Assembly: GCA_937921595.1 (NCBI GenBank)
Contig: CAKZTD010000339.1
Span: 1 to 33,443, forward strand
Reading direction: 5' to 3'
Length of the DNA stretch: 33,443 nucleotides
Origin: an uncultured Saprospiraceae bacterium
GTDB lineage: Bacteria > Bacteroidota > Bacteroidia > Chitinophagales > Saprospiraceae
The notes under the pieces are model-generated. The model saw only the letters and a list, made by a program, of their open reading frames with translations, had not been told where the DNA came from and made no database searches. Below are positions 26,707-33,443 of the stretch, piece after piece. The stretch's first letter is position 1; each line of letters opens with the position of its first letter. Both the position numbers and the translations under genes were made by a program.

Positions 26707-28995
26707 ATGAAAAAATTATTCTATGTATTTCTTCTCCGATATAGAAATGGTTTGAAAACAATTTCGAACCACTTCGTTTTACTTACAATTGCAGTATTGG
26801 TATTTAGCTTTTCTAACAGTGGTTTCGCTCAGACTAATGGTAAAAAAATTGGTATTGCACTCAGTGGCGGTGGTGCTAAAGGTATTGCCCATGTTGGTGT
26901 TTTAAAAGTCTTGGAAGAAGCGGGCATCTATCCCGATATTGTAACAGGCACAAGTATGGGAAGTGTGGTTGGAGGTTTGTATGCGATTGGCTACAGTAGT
27001 CAAGAATTGGACTCTCTCGCTCGTAATCTAAATTGGGCCAGTTACTTTTCTGACAAATATGATCGAAGTTATCGAACGATCGAAGAGAAGGATGATGAAG
27101 AGCGATATATTTTTTCTTTTCCATTGGTCAATGGGAAAGTTAAATTACCTAAGGGATTTGTCGATGGTCAAAAGCTAGCCATCATGCTTTCGAATCTTAC
27201 TCAGAAGATACATGGAATTGATGACTTTGATGATTTTAAAATCCCTTTTCGTTGTATAGGAACAGATTTAGAAACAGGGCAAGCCGTTGTTTTCGATCGT
27301 GGATTCTTGCCGGATGCCATTCGTGGAAGTATCAGTATTCCTTCTGTTTTTGAACCATTAGAAATTGATGGAAAACTTATTGTCGATGGTGGTATTTCCA
27401 GAAACCTTCCGGTACAAGATGCTTTTGATATGGGAGCTGATATTGTAATTGCCGTAGACGTTGGTGCACTTTTATTTAAAAAAGAAGAACTCAATTCTAT
27501 TTTTAGTGTACTAGATCAAACAAGCAGTTATCAAATTGCAAAATCCAATCGCCAACAATTGAATCTCGCGAGCGTGGTTATCCGCCCTGATATTACATCA
27601 TTCTCTGCATTAAATTTTAATGACATTGACTCCTTAATTTTAGCAGGAGAAGTTGCAGCCAAAACGATGCTTCCGCAGATCCGACAACTAGTAGGACCTC
27701 AAAGCGTAAAGTCTCCACTAGCTCGAAAAGGAATCAGTGAAGAATTGCCAAAAAATGTTGTTATTTCCAATATTGAGGTCACTGGATTAAATGAAAAATC
27801 TAGACTCACCTTTCTAAATATTTTACAAATTGAAAAAACAAAAACCTACGAGATTGATAAAATCGATGAGCAAATATCTAGGGTTATCGCAACTGGTCTT
27901 TTTGATAAAACGAACTATCAACTCGTACCTGCACAAGATAGTTTTCAATTAAAAATCCGAGCGACAAAGACTAATGATATTTCATTAAGAGTTGGAGCGA
28001 ATTATCACAGTACTTTTAATGCAGGTTTACTTTTTAATGCTACAATTCAAAATGCATTTTTACAAGGAAGTAAGTTTTCTTTAGATATTCGTGTTTCTGA
28101 AAATCCAGCCTTAAAAGTAAATTATCTGGTTTATACTAAAACAAGACCAAACATCGGATTTAGAATCAATGCCCTCGCGAGTTTCCATCCTGGTTTTCTA
28201 TATCTGAATAGCACCTTAATCGATGAGTATGATTTTTTAAAACTAAAAACTCGTTTAGATGTCTTTTCAGGCTTGGGTTTGAATACTTCCATTGGACTTG
28301 GAATAAGTTCTGTTTTTAATCGCTTAGACAAACGCTTCTTTGACCTGGAAACTCGTAATCCGAAAAGTGATCAGATTATTGGACATTTTAATTTCAATTT
28401 TGATTCTTTTAATCGAAAATATTTCTCGACCAGTGGTGCTCAATTACGGTTATCTGGAAACCTGGTTTTAGATGGAATTATTTCCAATACTTCAGATGAA
28501 GGTTCTGAGATTTCGAATCAATATGATACTTACAATTTATTTACATATCGACAGATTTTTCCGCTAGCTCCAAAATTTATTATGGAATGGTACAATTGGG
28601 CTGGTTATTCTAAATTTAAAGATCCTGACTTTATTCAGCTTTTTTATTTAGGTCGGAGCTTACCTTACAGTGAACGCAATATTCCTTTTTCTGGATTCAA
28701 TTACATGGAACGTCCGGTTGGAAATTTTGCTTTTTCAGGTTTTAAATTTCAACTGGAGCCTAAGGAAGATATTTTTGCCGCTTTGAGTTTTAATTATGGC
28801 ATATTTCAAACACCGTCTTTTACTTATGTCGACGACAATGGTTTTAATTTTACGCCAGATCAAGAAGATACAATGTCAGGGATTGGTTTGGAAATTGGAG
28901 CGCTTTCTAATTTTGGACCGATACGTTTGACTTCGGAATATAACTTTGGATCGGAGGCTTTCAATTTCTTGTTTGAGATTGGATTCTCTTTTTAA
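26707..28995 (+). CDS. Patatin-like phospholipase fused to POTRA and BamA-type barrel
   Basis: A 762-residue outer-membrane protein. The signal peptide is long (about 41 residues, ending in SGFAQ). The patatin domain (~46-330) has the oxyanion loop GGGAKG (54-59), nucleophile Ser83 in GTSMGS and Asp227 in IVDGGI, so the Ser-Asp dyad is intact. A single POTRA-like domain (~348-415, VVISNIEVTGL to ATGLFDKTNYQLV) leads to a ~340-residue barrel that ends in the terminal Phe of NFLFEIGFSF. This order matches type Vd autotransporters such as PlpD, where the barrel exports the lipase; in Bacteroidota the same layout is common and lipase exposure has been little tested. Likely a phospholipase A acting on envelope or host lipids. 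The convergent gene downstream is separated by a hairpin repeat. Confidence 0.92.
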   Translation: MKKLFYVFLLRYRNGLKTISNHFVLLTIAVLVFSFSNSGFAQTNGKKIGIALSGGGAKGIAHVGVLKVLEEAGIYPDIVTGTSMGSVVGGLYAIGYSSQELDSLARNLNWASYFSDKYDRSYRTIEEKDDEERYIFSFPLVNGKVKLPKGFVDGQKLAIMLSNLTQKIHGIDDFDDFKIPFRCIGTDLETGQAVVFDRGFLPDAIRGSISIPSVFEPLEIDGKLIVDGGISRNLPVQDAFDMGADIVIAVDVGALLFKKEELNSIFSVLDQTSSYQIAKSNRQQLNLASVVIRPDITSFSALNFNDIDSLILAGEVAAKTMLPQIRQLVGPQSVKSPLARKGISEELPKNVVISNIEVTGLNEKSRLTFLNILQIEKTKTYEIDKIDEQISRVIATGLFDKTNYQLVPAQDSFQLKIRATKTNDISLRVGANYHSTFNAGLLFNATIQNAFLQGSKFSLDIRVSENPALKVNYLVYTKTRPNIGFRINALASFHPGFLYLNSTLIDEYDFLKLKTRLDVFSGLGLNTSIGLGISSVFNRLDKRFFDLETRNPKSDQIIGHFNFNFDSFNRKYFSTSGAQLRLSGNLVLDGIISNTSDEGSEISNQYDTYNLFTYRQIFPLAPKFIMEWYNWAGYSKFKDPDFIQLFYLGRSLPYSERNIPFSGFNYMERPVGNFAFSGFKFQLEPKEDIFAALSFNYGIFQTPSFTYVDDNGFNFTPDQEDTMSGIGLEIGALSNFGPIRLTSEYNFGSEAFNFLFEIGFSF

Positions 28996-28996
28996 C

Positions 28997-29074
28997 AGAG
29001 GTGAGGAGTGATTGGCCTGCGGCCATGTGAGGAGTGAGGACTCAGGTCTTTCTTTAACCTCACTCCTCACCTCT
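28997..29074. repeat. Intergenic repeat copy A with long-range hairpin
   Basis: Positions 28997-29011 pair perfectly with 29060-29074 (15 bp). Between them lie a 5-bp mini-hairpin TGGCC-TGC-GGCCA (29013-29025) and a second direct copy of GTGAGGAGTGA (29001-29011 and 29027-29037). It fills the gap between two convergent genes, so it may act as a terminator, but it lacks a U-run. It is related to copies at 30025-30069 and 30630-30674. Confidence 0.7.
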
Positions 29075-29091
29075 CACTTATCGCCACTGTC

Positions 29092-29703
29092 TTACAGCTC
29101 TTCTTGTAATTTATTCAATGCATCCCAGTTTCCTTTCGCAGCTAGTTTTGCTTGCTTTGGCCAAGTTTTAGGATCGTGCATTTGATATCTTTTTCCTGCC
29201 TCAGCTAAAACTGATTTTAAGACAGTTTGCTTTGCTTTACCAAGATCAGTAAAACTTACAATTCCTGCATTATTTAAAAGGCTCGCGATCTTTGGACCGA
29301 TTCCTTCAATTTTTCTTAGATCATCTACCTTTGCTACTGTTGCCTTTTTAGTAGTCACTTTCTTTTTAGGAGCAACTTTACTTGTTTTCTTTACTTCAGG
29401 AATCATCACTACTGAATTGTCTACACCATAAGGTGATGGAACGTAACTATCCGCTGCCCAATCATTTTCCCATTTTTGATTATCGATCAAATAACGGAAT
29501 TGATAATCGCGTCCAGCTTTTAATTCTAAAGCTGCCGTATAACCACTTTTGGTTGCTTTCATTGGCAGACCTTTAGCTGGATCCCAATTATTGAATTCCC
29601 CAACTACGAGTACTTGATTACCAGTCATGATGGCTTCCTTCGGGAGTGTAAAAGTCACCTTACATACAGGTTTTGTTTTTGAAAATTGCTTTTTTAAACT
29701 CAT
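29092..29703 (-). CDS. E-set (glycogen-binding-like) protein fused to helix-hairpin-helix domain
   Basis: A 203-residue, probably cytoplasmic protein with no signal peptide. Residues ~12-101 are an isoamylase-type early-set (AMPK/CBM48-like) domain: VLVVGEFNNWDPAKGLPM, FRYLIDNQKWENDWAAD and PYGVDNSVVMI. This fold binds alpha-glucans in AMPK beta and branching enzymes. Residues ~103-125 are a Lys/Thr/Ala/Val linker. Residues ~127-203 are a helix-hairpin-helix domain (DDLRKIEGIGPKIASLLN, YQMHDPKTWPKQAKLAAKGNW) of the type fused to ribosomal protein L21 in some bacteria. The E-set motif is close to that of GlgB in this window. A link to glycogen or envelope carbohydrates is plausible; whether the HhH part binds DNA is unknown. 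Confidence 0.88.
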   Translation of the reverse strand: MSLKKQFSKTKPVCKVTFTLPKEAIMTGNQVLVVGEFNNWDPAKGLPMKATKSGYTAALELKAGRDYQFRYLIDNQKWENDWAADSYVPSPYGVDNSVVMIPEVKKTSKVAPKKKVTTKKATVAKVDDLRKIEGIGPKIASLLNNAGIVSFTDLGKAKQTVLKSVLAEAGKRYQMHDPKTWPKQAKLAAKGNWDALNKLQEEL

Positions 29704-29768
29704 GAGTTAAAAATTTTATGGTGGTTTGTTTTAAAATTCTATTTATTAGTTTTCGGGCATTTGGTTAT

Positions 29769-29815
29769 CCTGTTAACGATTATTTTGAGACAAGGACATC
29801 GTCTATTTTAACAGG
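29769..29815. repeat. Bulged inverted repeat upstream of the E-set/HhH gene
   Basis: CCTGTTAA (29769-29776) is the inverse of TTAACAGG (29808-29815); inside, CGAT (29777-29780) can pair with ATCG (29798-29801), leaving a one-sided bulge. It lies 66 nt before the E-set/HhH start codon on the minus strand and could be a leader structure or operator. Confidence 0.4.
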
Positions 29816-29998
29816 TTGATCATTGGATAGGGTGTTTTACAATATTAAATACGCTAACAATACACTTTTGATGCGTTTTGAAAATAATTTTAATAAAACA
29901 GAGCGAATGCAAACGCGAAGGAAGATAAAAAGAAAGAAATGCCCTAAAATGAAGAAAATATTAACTTATTATTAAGTCTTAGTACAACCAGAAAGTGG

Positions 29999-30006
29999 TA
30001 AATTTG
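29999..30006 (+). promoter_or_regulatory. Possible -7 element for the Skp-like gene
   Basis: TAAATTTG matches TAnnTTTG; transcription would start near 30013, placing repeat copy B in the leader. No TTG is found 17-23 nt upstream, so support is weak. Confidence 0.3.
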
Positions 30007-30024
30007 ACTCCTTTTGTTCGTCAG

Positions 30025-30069
30025 ATGTGAAGAGTGAGCAGTGAAGACTGAAGAATTGCCTGCGGCAAT
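30025..30069 (+). repeat. Intergenic repeat copy B
   Basis: A purine-rich stretch with GTGAAGAGTGA at its start is followed by the mini-hairpin ATTGCC-TGC-GGCAAT (30055-30069). The core GCCTGCGGC is identical to that of copy A. Compared with copies A and C it lacks the second GTGAGGAGTGA block. Confidence 0.6.
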
Positions 30070-30113
30070 AATTATTAGTTGAATTTTTAAAAACTATAAA
30101 ATAAATTAGAATC

Positions 30114-30623
30114 ATGAAGAATGTTATTAACTTTTGCTCTATTCTTAGCATCATTGCTCTATTAGGGTTTACAACAACAGCAACTGCTCAACAAAAAATT
30201 GCTCATGTTGACTCTGATGCAATCATACAATTAATGCCAGAATACAAACAGGCAAAAGCGAATGTAGAAGATTTTAGCAAGGTGCTTCAAAAACAATTGG
30301 AGGCTAAACAAAAAGAGGCTCAAGATTATTATACTGAGATATCTCAAAATATACAAAACTTATCTCCAAATGCTCAAAAAGAAGCTGAAACTAAATTAGC
30401 TAAAATGCAACAAGATTTACAAAAGCAAGCTATGGAAGCAGATCAAAAACTAGCTGAAAAAGAACAGAGTTTGACCGCTCCTCTTTATGATAAATTCAAT
30501 TCAGCACTAGAAAAGGTTGCTACCGCAAATGGATATTCTTATATCATGGATGTAAAGTTGGCACTTTATTCTAAAGGTGGAATTGATGCGACGGATATGG
30601 TGAAAAAGGAACTGGGGATTTAA
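30114..30623 (+). CDS. OmpH/Skp-family periplasmic outer-membrane protein chaperone
   Basis: A 169-residue protein with a signal peptide of about 25 residues (ending in TTATAQ), then a beta-strand start IAHVDSDAIIQLMPEYKQA that is diagnostic of the family. Residues ~48-125 are a Lys/Gln/Ala-rich coiled-coil arm (KQLEAKQKEAQDYYTEIS, TKLAKMQQDLQKQ), and the C-terminal part returns to the core (YSYIMDVKLALYSKGGIDAT). Skp trimers hold unfolded barrel proteins on the way to BamA. Many barrel genes in this window could be clients, though skp usually sits next to bamA, which is not present. The NTF2-like gene follows 83 nt later on the same strand and may be cotranscribed. Confidence 0.92.
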   Translation: MKNVINFCSILSIIALLGFTTTATAQQKIAHVDSDAIIQLMPEYKQAKANVEDFSKVLQKQLEAKQKEAQDYYTEISQNIQNLSPNAQKEAETKLAKMQQDLQKQAMEADQKLAEKEQSLTAPLYDKFNSALEKVATANGYSYIMDVKLALYSKGGIDATDMVKKELGI

Positions 30624-30629
30624 AAATCA

Positions 30630-30674
30630 GAAGTGAGAGATGATCGACCTCCGGTCTTGTGAGGAGTGAGGAGT
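30630..30674 (+). repeat. Intergenic repeat copy C
   Basis: AAGTGAGAGATGA is followed by the mini-hairpin GACC-TCC-GGTC (30646-30656) and then TGTGAGGAGTGAGGAG (30659-30674). The layout matches copy A (28998-29041). The hairpin bases differ on both arms in a compensating way, which hints at selection for pairing. Confidence 0.65.
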
Positions 30675-30706
30675 TTAGATATTTTTTGTTTGTAAATTTT
30701 AGTTTT

Positions 30707-31582
30707 ATGAAAAAGATAATACTTGGATTTTTTATTTTCTTGAGTTTGAATGTCTTTGGACAAGGGACGGAAGAACAAGCAGTAATCAAATCTATCGAGA
30801 CCATGTTTGATGCGATGCGGGAGAGTGATAGTACAAAATTACTTTCAGTCATTTATGGTGATGTGACTTTGAACACAGTCTTTGTGGATCGTGAAGGCAA
30901 TCATCAAATGAAGGGAGGAAATATGAAAGAGTTTGCAGAAAGTATTGCGAAGCCTCATGAGGAAATTTATGATGAAAAAATCTGGTCTTATGAAATTGAA
31001 GTGGATGGTTTATTAGCAACTGCCTGGACGGAATATACTTTTTACCTAGGAGAAAAAATGAGCCATTGTGGTGTCAATGCCTTTCAAATGTTTAAATCTA
31101 AAGAAGGCTGGAAAGTTATCGGAATTACGGATACCAGACGAAAAGATAATTGTCAGATGGCTCCATCGGATCATGAGGCTTTGATCAATGATCTGATGGA
31201 TGCCTGGCATAAAGCCGCAGCTACCGCCGACGAAGATGTCTTCTTTGATGGAACGATGGCAGTCGATGGTATTTATCTTGGAACCGATGCTTCGGAACGT
31301 TGGACGAGAGACGAAATGAAGGAATGGTCTAAAACCTTTTTCGAAAAAGATACTGCTTGGGATTTCACTGCTAAAAGCCGAAATGTTTATTTTTCTAATG
31401 ATGGAAAGACAGCTTGGTTTGAAGAATTACTGGATACTTGGATGGGAGATTGCCGAGGTTCTGGAGTTTTAGAATTAACAAGTGAAGGGTGGAAATTAAA
31501 GCATTACAATTTGGCGATCTTGGTAGCGAACGATGTCGTTAAAGGTTATTTGGATTTGATTGGTAAAGGGAAAAAAGAATAA
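30707..31582 (+). CDS. Exported protein with two NTF2-like (SnoaL-type) domains
   Basis: A 291-residue protein. I chose ATG 30707 because a signal peptide begins there (MKKIILGFFIFLSLNVFGQG); a GTG at 30659 would fall inside repeat copy C. Residues ~21-150 form one NTF2-like cone (VIKSIETMFDAMRESDSTKL, ATAWTEYTFYLGEKMSHCGV, GWKVIGITDTRR) and residues ~155-285 a second (ALINDLMDAWHKAAATADED, GTDASERWTRDEMKEW, GWKLKHYNLAILV). Such pockets bind small molecules or act as hydrolases or isomerases, but no catalytic set is evident, so I give no reaction. The second domain ends with a helix, VKGYLDLIGKGKKE. It is likely periplasmic. A bidirectional terminator follows. Confidence 0.82.
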   Translation: MKKIILGFFIFLSLNVFGQGTEEQAVIKSIETMFDAMRESDSTKLLSVIYGDVTLNTVFVDREGNHQMKGGNMKEFAESIAKPHEEIYDEKIWSYEIEVDGLLATAWTEYTFYLGEKMSHCGVNAFQMFKSKEGWKVIGITDTRRKDNCQMAPSDHEALINDLMDAWHKAAATADEDVFFDGTMAVDGIYLGTDASERWTRDEMKEWSKTFFEKDTAWDFTAKSRNVYFSNDGKTAWFEELLDTWMGDCRGSGVLELTSEGWKLKHYNLAILVANDVVKGYLDLIGKGKKE

Positions 31583-31654
31583 TAGATTGACCATAAATTC
31601 ACCGTGTCCTTTTAACCTGACCACTCTTTTAAACAGATAGGTTTGCGATAAATA

Positions 31655-31693
31655 AAAAAGAGCGAATAAGTAATGTACTTATTCGCTCTTTTT
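31655..31693. terminator. Bidirectional terminator between NTF2-like and rhodanese genes
   Basis: Positions 31655-31672 pair perfectly with 31676-31693 (18 bp) around a 3-nt loop; the ends are A-run and T-run, so both strands give a GC-containing stem with a U-tail. It sits between convergent genes, 72 nt after one stop and 20 nt after the other. Confidence 0.93.
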
Positions 31694-31713
31694 AAATTTC
31701 AGGCAGATCTCAG

Positions 31714-32016
31714 CTAAGCCTTAAAAGCCGCTTGCCAAGCTAGAACTCCACCCGTTAGATTTCTTACATTGGTGAATCCAGCAGTTTGCATTAGCGATTG
31801 CGCCATTCCACTTCTTGCTCCTGAACGGCAGTGAATTACAATTTCACTATCTTTATCTTCTTCAAAATCTTCGATCGCATTTTGAAAACCTCCAAGCGGA
31901 ATTAGTTTTGCTCCGAGATTAAATTCATCATATTCGTGTTGTTCCCGAACATCGATGAAAGTAAATTTCTCACCTTTATCTAATTTTTCTTTTAATTCTT
32001 GAACAGTAATATCCAT
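31714..32016 (-). CDS. Single-domain rhodanese (sulfurtransferase)
   Basis: A 100-residue rhodanese domain, the usual size for single-domain members. It shows FIDVREQHEYDEFNLGA (CH2A motif), IPLGGF, the active-site loop HCRSGARSG with Cys63, and LTGGVLAWQ at the end. The active Cys should carry a persulfide, transferring sulfur from thiosulfate or another donor to cyanide or a protein acceptor. No signal peptide is seen, so it is cytoplasmic. Its partner is not visible; the neighbours are a T9SS protein upstream on the same strand (79-nt gap) and the convergent NTF2-like gene. Confidence 0.94.
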   Translation of the reverse strand: MDITVQELKEKLDKGEKFTFIDVREQHEYDEFNLGAKLIPLGGFQNAIEDFEEDKDSEIVIHCRSGARSGMAQSLMQTAGFTNVRNLTGGVLAWQAAFKA

Positions 32017-32095
32017 TTCTCTTTTGTTTTTAATAATATAATTTTTCTTTAAACAGTATGTCTGTGATAAAAGTTTACTAACCTTAAAGCATATT

Positions 32096-33443
32096 TTAGT
32101 TCTTAAAGATAATGACTTTATGTGTTTCTATTTGATTAGAATCTAAGTTTATTATTTTAATATAATAAACACCATTGTTATAAGCACTTAGGTTAAGCGT
32201 TGAACTTTGCATTTTCCCTTGCGCCATCATTTGTCCAACCGCATTGAAAACAACACATTCATAATCTTCTAAGTTCTCCCCTCCCATGTCTATATTCACC
32301 ATTCCAGAAGAAGGGTTTGGAAAAATCCGAAATTGTTTCTGGCTTTTGATCACTTCAGAAACTGCAGTATTTGGAGGCGTAACAGATCCGACAACTGGAC
32401 GCATCATTAAAGCGCCGTCATTTAAAAGTCCTACCCATTGATCAAATATTTTGATGTATTGCACACTCTGAGCTTCAGGTGTATTTACATCAAATCCAAT
32501 CTCTGTCATTTGAGTTGCATTATCTTGTTCTAATTCCAAAAAGAAATCTCCTGCAGGAATTGGAACAGGAACCAATTCATCAAAATCATCTGCTAAGCGG
32601 ATGGTTGTAAATCCTTGTAAGGTATCTAAGACAGAGTCAGCGAAAAAGGGTTTTAATGAAAATTGTTCGAATACTACATTTCCTAAATCTCCAACGTGGA
32701 TCCGTATATTGAAACGTGCATTATCTTGATTTCCAAAATGAGGAAAATGAACCTGAATAGCTCTAATTGTATCCGCTTCTAGAGCAGTATATTTCTGTGC
32801 CAGACCTTCTCCTTGAACCAATGCAATTCTAAGAGATCGTTCCGCTGTTCCATCATCATAGGCGAAGTAATTGTCAAAAACAGTCTTGCTTTTTACCGTA
32901 TCATTTCTGGCAACTTCTGGAAAAAATCCAGCGTTTTGACCAACTACTTCAAAAGTATATTCTAATTCAAAAACTAATTTATCTCCATTCAAAGCCGCAG
33001 CATCATTAACATCAACTGCATTGGTATGAAACTTATGAATCTGAGAAGGAACGTTTCGTTGATTCTCTGCTGCAACTGCATCCGTTAATAATAATACATC
33101 CTCATCTTTCACAATTATTCCGGTTTCCAATTCGGTCAATTTTATACCACTTGGATTAGCCGTTTCTGTTATATCAAATTGGCTATATAGCTCAATGTCT
33201 ACCGAATCGATCAACATTGATGGTTCGAAATGTCTCCAAGGAACACTTGAGTAGATTTTTAAAATATCATTGGGAACATTGGTAAAAGCAATATCTTCAA
33301 AGCTTCCATTTGGAATTTGATTAGCGGTCAATTTTACATAGTCAACATGCCAAACATCTCGGATTCCTGCTCGGGTTGCATAATTGACAAAGCGAAATTG
33401 AAACCCATCGTAGAGGTAAACACTTCCTATAATTTTAAAAGAA
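32096..33443 (-). CDS. T9SS-secreted protein, N-terminus beyond the window
   Basis: The frame is open to the right edge (449 codons visible), so the start is missing; a TTG at 33331 is not the true start because coding sequence continues upstream (VYLYDGFQFRFVNYATRAG, then WHVDYVKL). That upstream segment is a MAM/laminin-G-like beta-sandwich piece often seen in Bacteroidota cell-surface proteins. The middle has beta-rich domains with FEDIAF, DNYFAYDDGTAERSLRIA and IRAIQVHFPHFG. The last ~85 residues are a type A T9SS sorting domain (QFRIFPNPSSGMVNID, VVFNAVGQMMAQGKM, NGVYYIKI, KVIIFKN). It is an exported surface or extracellular protein; I cannot assign an activity. Confidence 0.88.
   Translation of the reverse strand, partial: SFKIIGSVYLYDGFQFRFVNYATRAGIRDVWHVDYVKLTANQIPNGSFEDIAFTNVPNDILKIYSSVPWRHFEPSMLIDSVDIELYSQFDITETANPSGIKLTELETGIIVKDEDVLLLTDAVAAENQRNVPSQIHKFHTNAVDVNDAAALNGDKLVFELEYTFEVVGQNAGFFPEVARNDTVKSKTVFDNYFAYDDGTAERSLRIALVQGEGLAQKYTALEADTIRAIQVHFPHFGNQDNARFNIRIHVGDLGNVVFEQFSLKPFFADSVLDTLQGFTTIRLADDFDELVPVPIPAGDFFLELEQDNATQMTEIGFDVNTPEAQSVQYIKIFDQWVGLLNDGALMMRPVVGSVTPPNTAVSEVIKSQKQFRIFPNPSSGMVNIDMGGENLEDYECVVFNAVGQMMAQGKMQSSTLNLSAYNNGVYYIKIINLDSNQIETHKVIIFKN

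Larger units (their letters stand above)
29704..30113. other. Divergent spacer with stem-loop and repeat copy B
   Basis: About 410 nt between the E-set/HhH gene (minus) and the Skp-like gene (plus). It contains a bulged stem-loop (29769-29815), a TAAATTTG -7-like element (29999-30006, plus strand) without a TTG partner, and intergenic repeat copy B (30025-30069). I see no coding frame or known RNA gene. Confidence 0.5.

Noticed and set aside
30659-30706. GTG start for the NTF2-like protein at 30659
   Set aside because: It lies in repeat copy C and precedes a clear signal peptide starting at ATG 30707.
32096-33331. Complete gene starting at TTG 33331
   Set aside because: The frame continues with family-like sequence (FQFRFVNYATRAG) to the window edge, so the gene is 5'-truncated by the window.

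Overview
The window reads as a low-GC Bacteroidota chromosome segment, probably from a Saprospiraceae-like marine or activated-sludge lineage. I am confident of the phylum and only moderately confident of the family. The phylum call rests on four proteins with type IX secretion (T9SS) C-terminal sorting domains, cohesin/dockerin and SprB-type surface modules, no Shine-Dalgarno sequences before most starts, and a Bacteroidota-type promoter (TTG, 20 nt, TAnnTTTG). There are no rRNA or tRNA genes, insertion sequences, phage genes or CRISPR arrays that I can see.

Left part (1-10.9 kb, all on the minus strand). A multi-cohesin surface protein runs off the left edge and sits 36 nt behind a small single-cohesin T9SS protein. 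Next come a NarL/FixJ response regulator with a long leader, an exported glycosylasparaginase, a FadH-type 2,4-dienoyl-CoA reductase, and a secreted animal-type haem peroxidase carrying dockerin-like, cohesin-like and T9SS modules.

Central part (11.5-23.0 kb, plus strand). Three large cell-envelope genes follow one another: an outer-membrane barrel with ten immunoglobulin-like repeats, a 1164-residue outer-membrane barrel of unknown function, and a T9SS-secreted metzincin protease with P-domain and CSPG-type repeats. Strong intrinsic terminators lie after the first and third, so they are probably separate transcription units.

Right part (23.0-33.4 kb, mixed strands). It holds the glycogen branching enzyme GlgB, a GNAT acetyltransferase, an unknown membrane protein, a patatin-BamA fusion (type Vd-like), a small glycogen-binding-like E-set/helix-hairpin-helix fusion, a Skp/OmpH chaperone, a tandem NTF2-like exported protein, a single-domain rhodanese, and the C-terminal part of another T9SS protein at the right edge. 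Three related purine-rich intergenic repeats with a small hairpin core lie within 1.7 kb (29.0-30.7 kb).

Most of the window is devoted to building and decorating the cell surface: T9SS cargo, barrels, an outer-membrane chaperone and exported enzymes. I see no defence system or biosynthetic cluster. The most unusual items are the cohesin/dockerin-bearing proteins including the peroxidase, the E-set/HhH fusion, the intergenic repeat family, the hairpin abutting the fadH start, and the structured leader of the response regulator.
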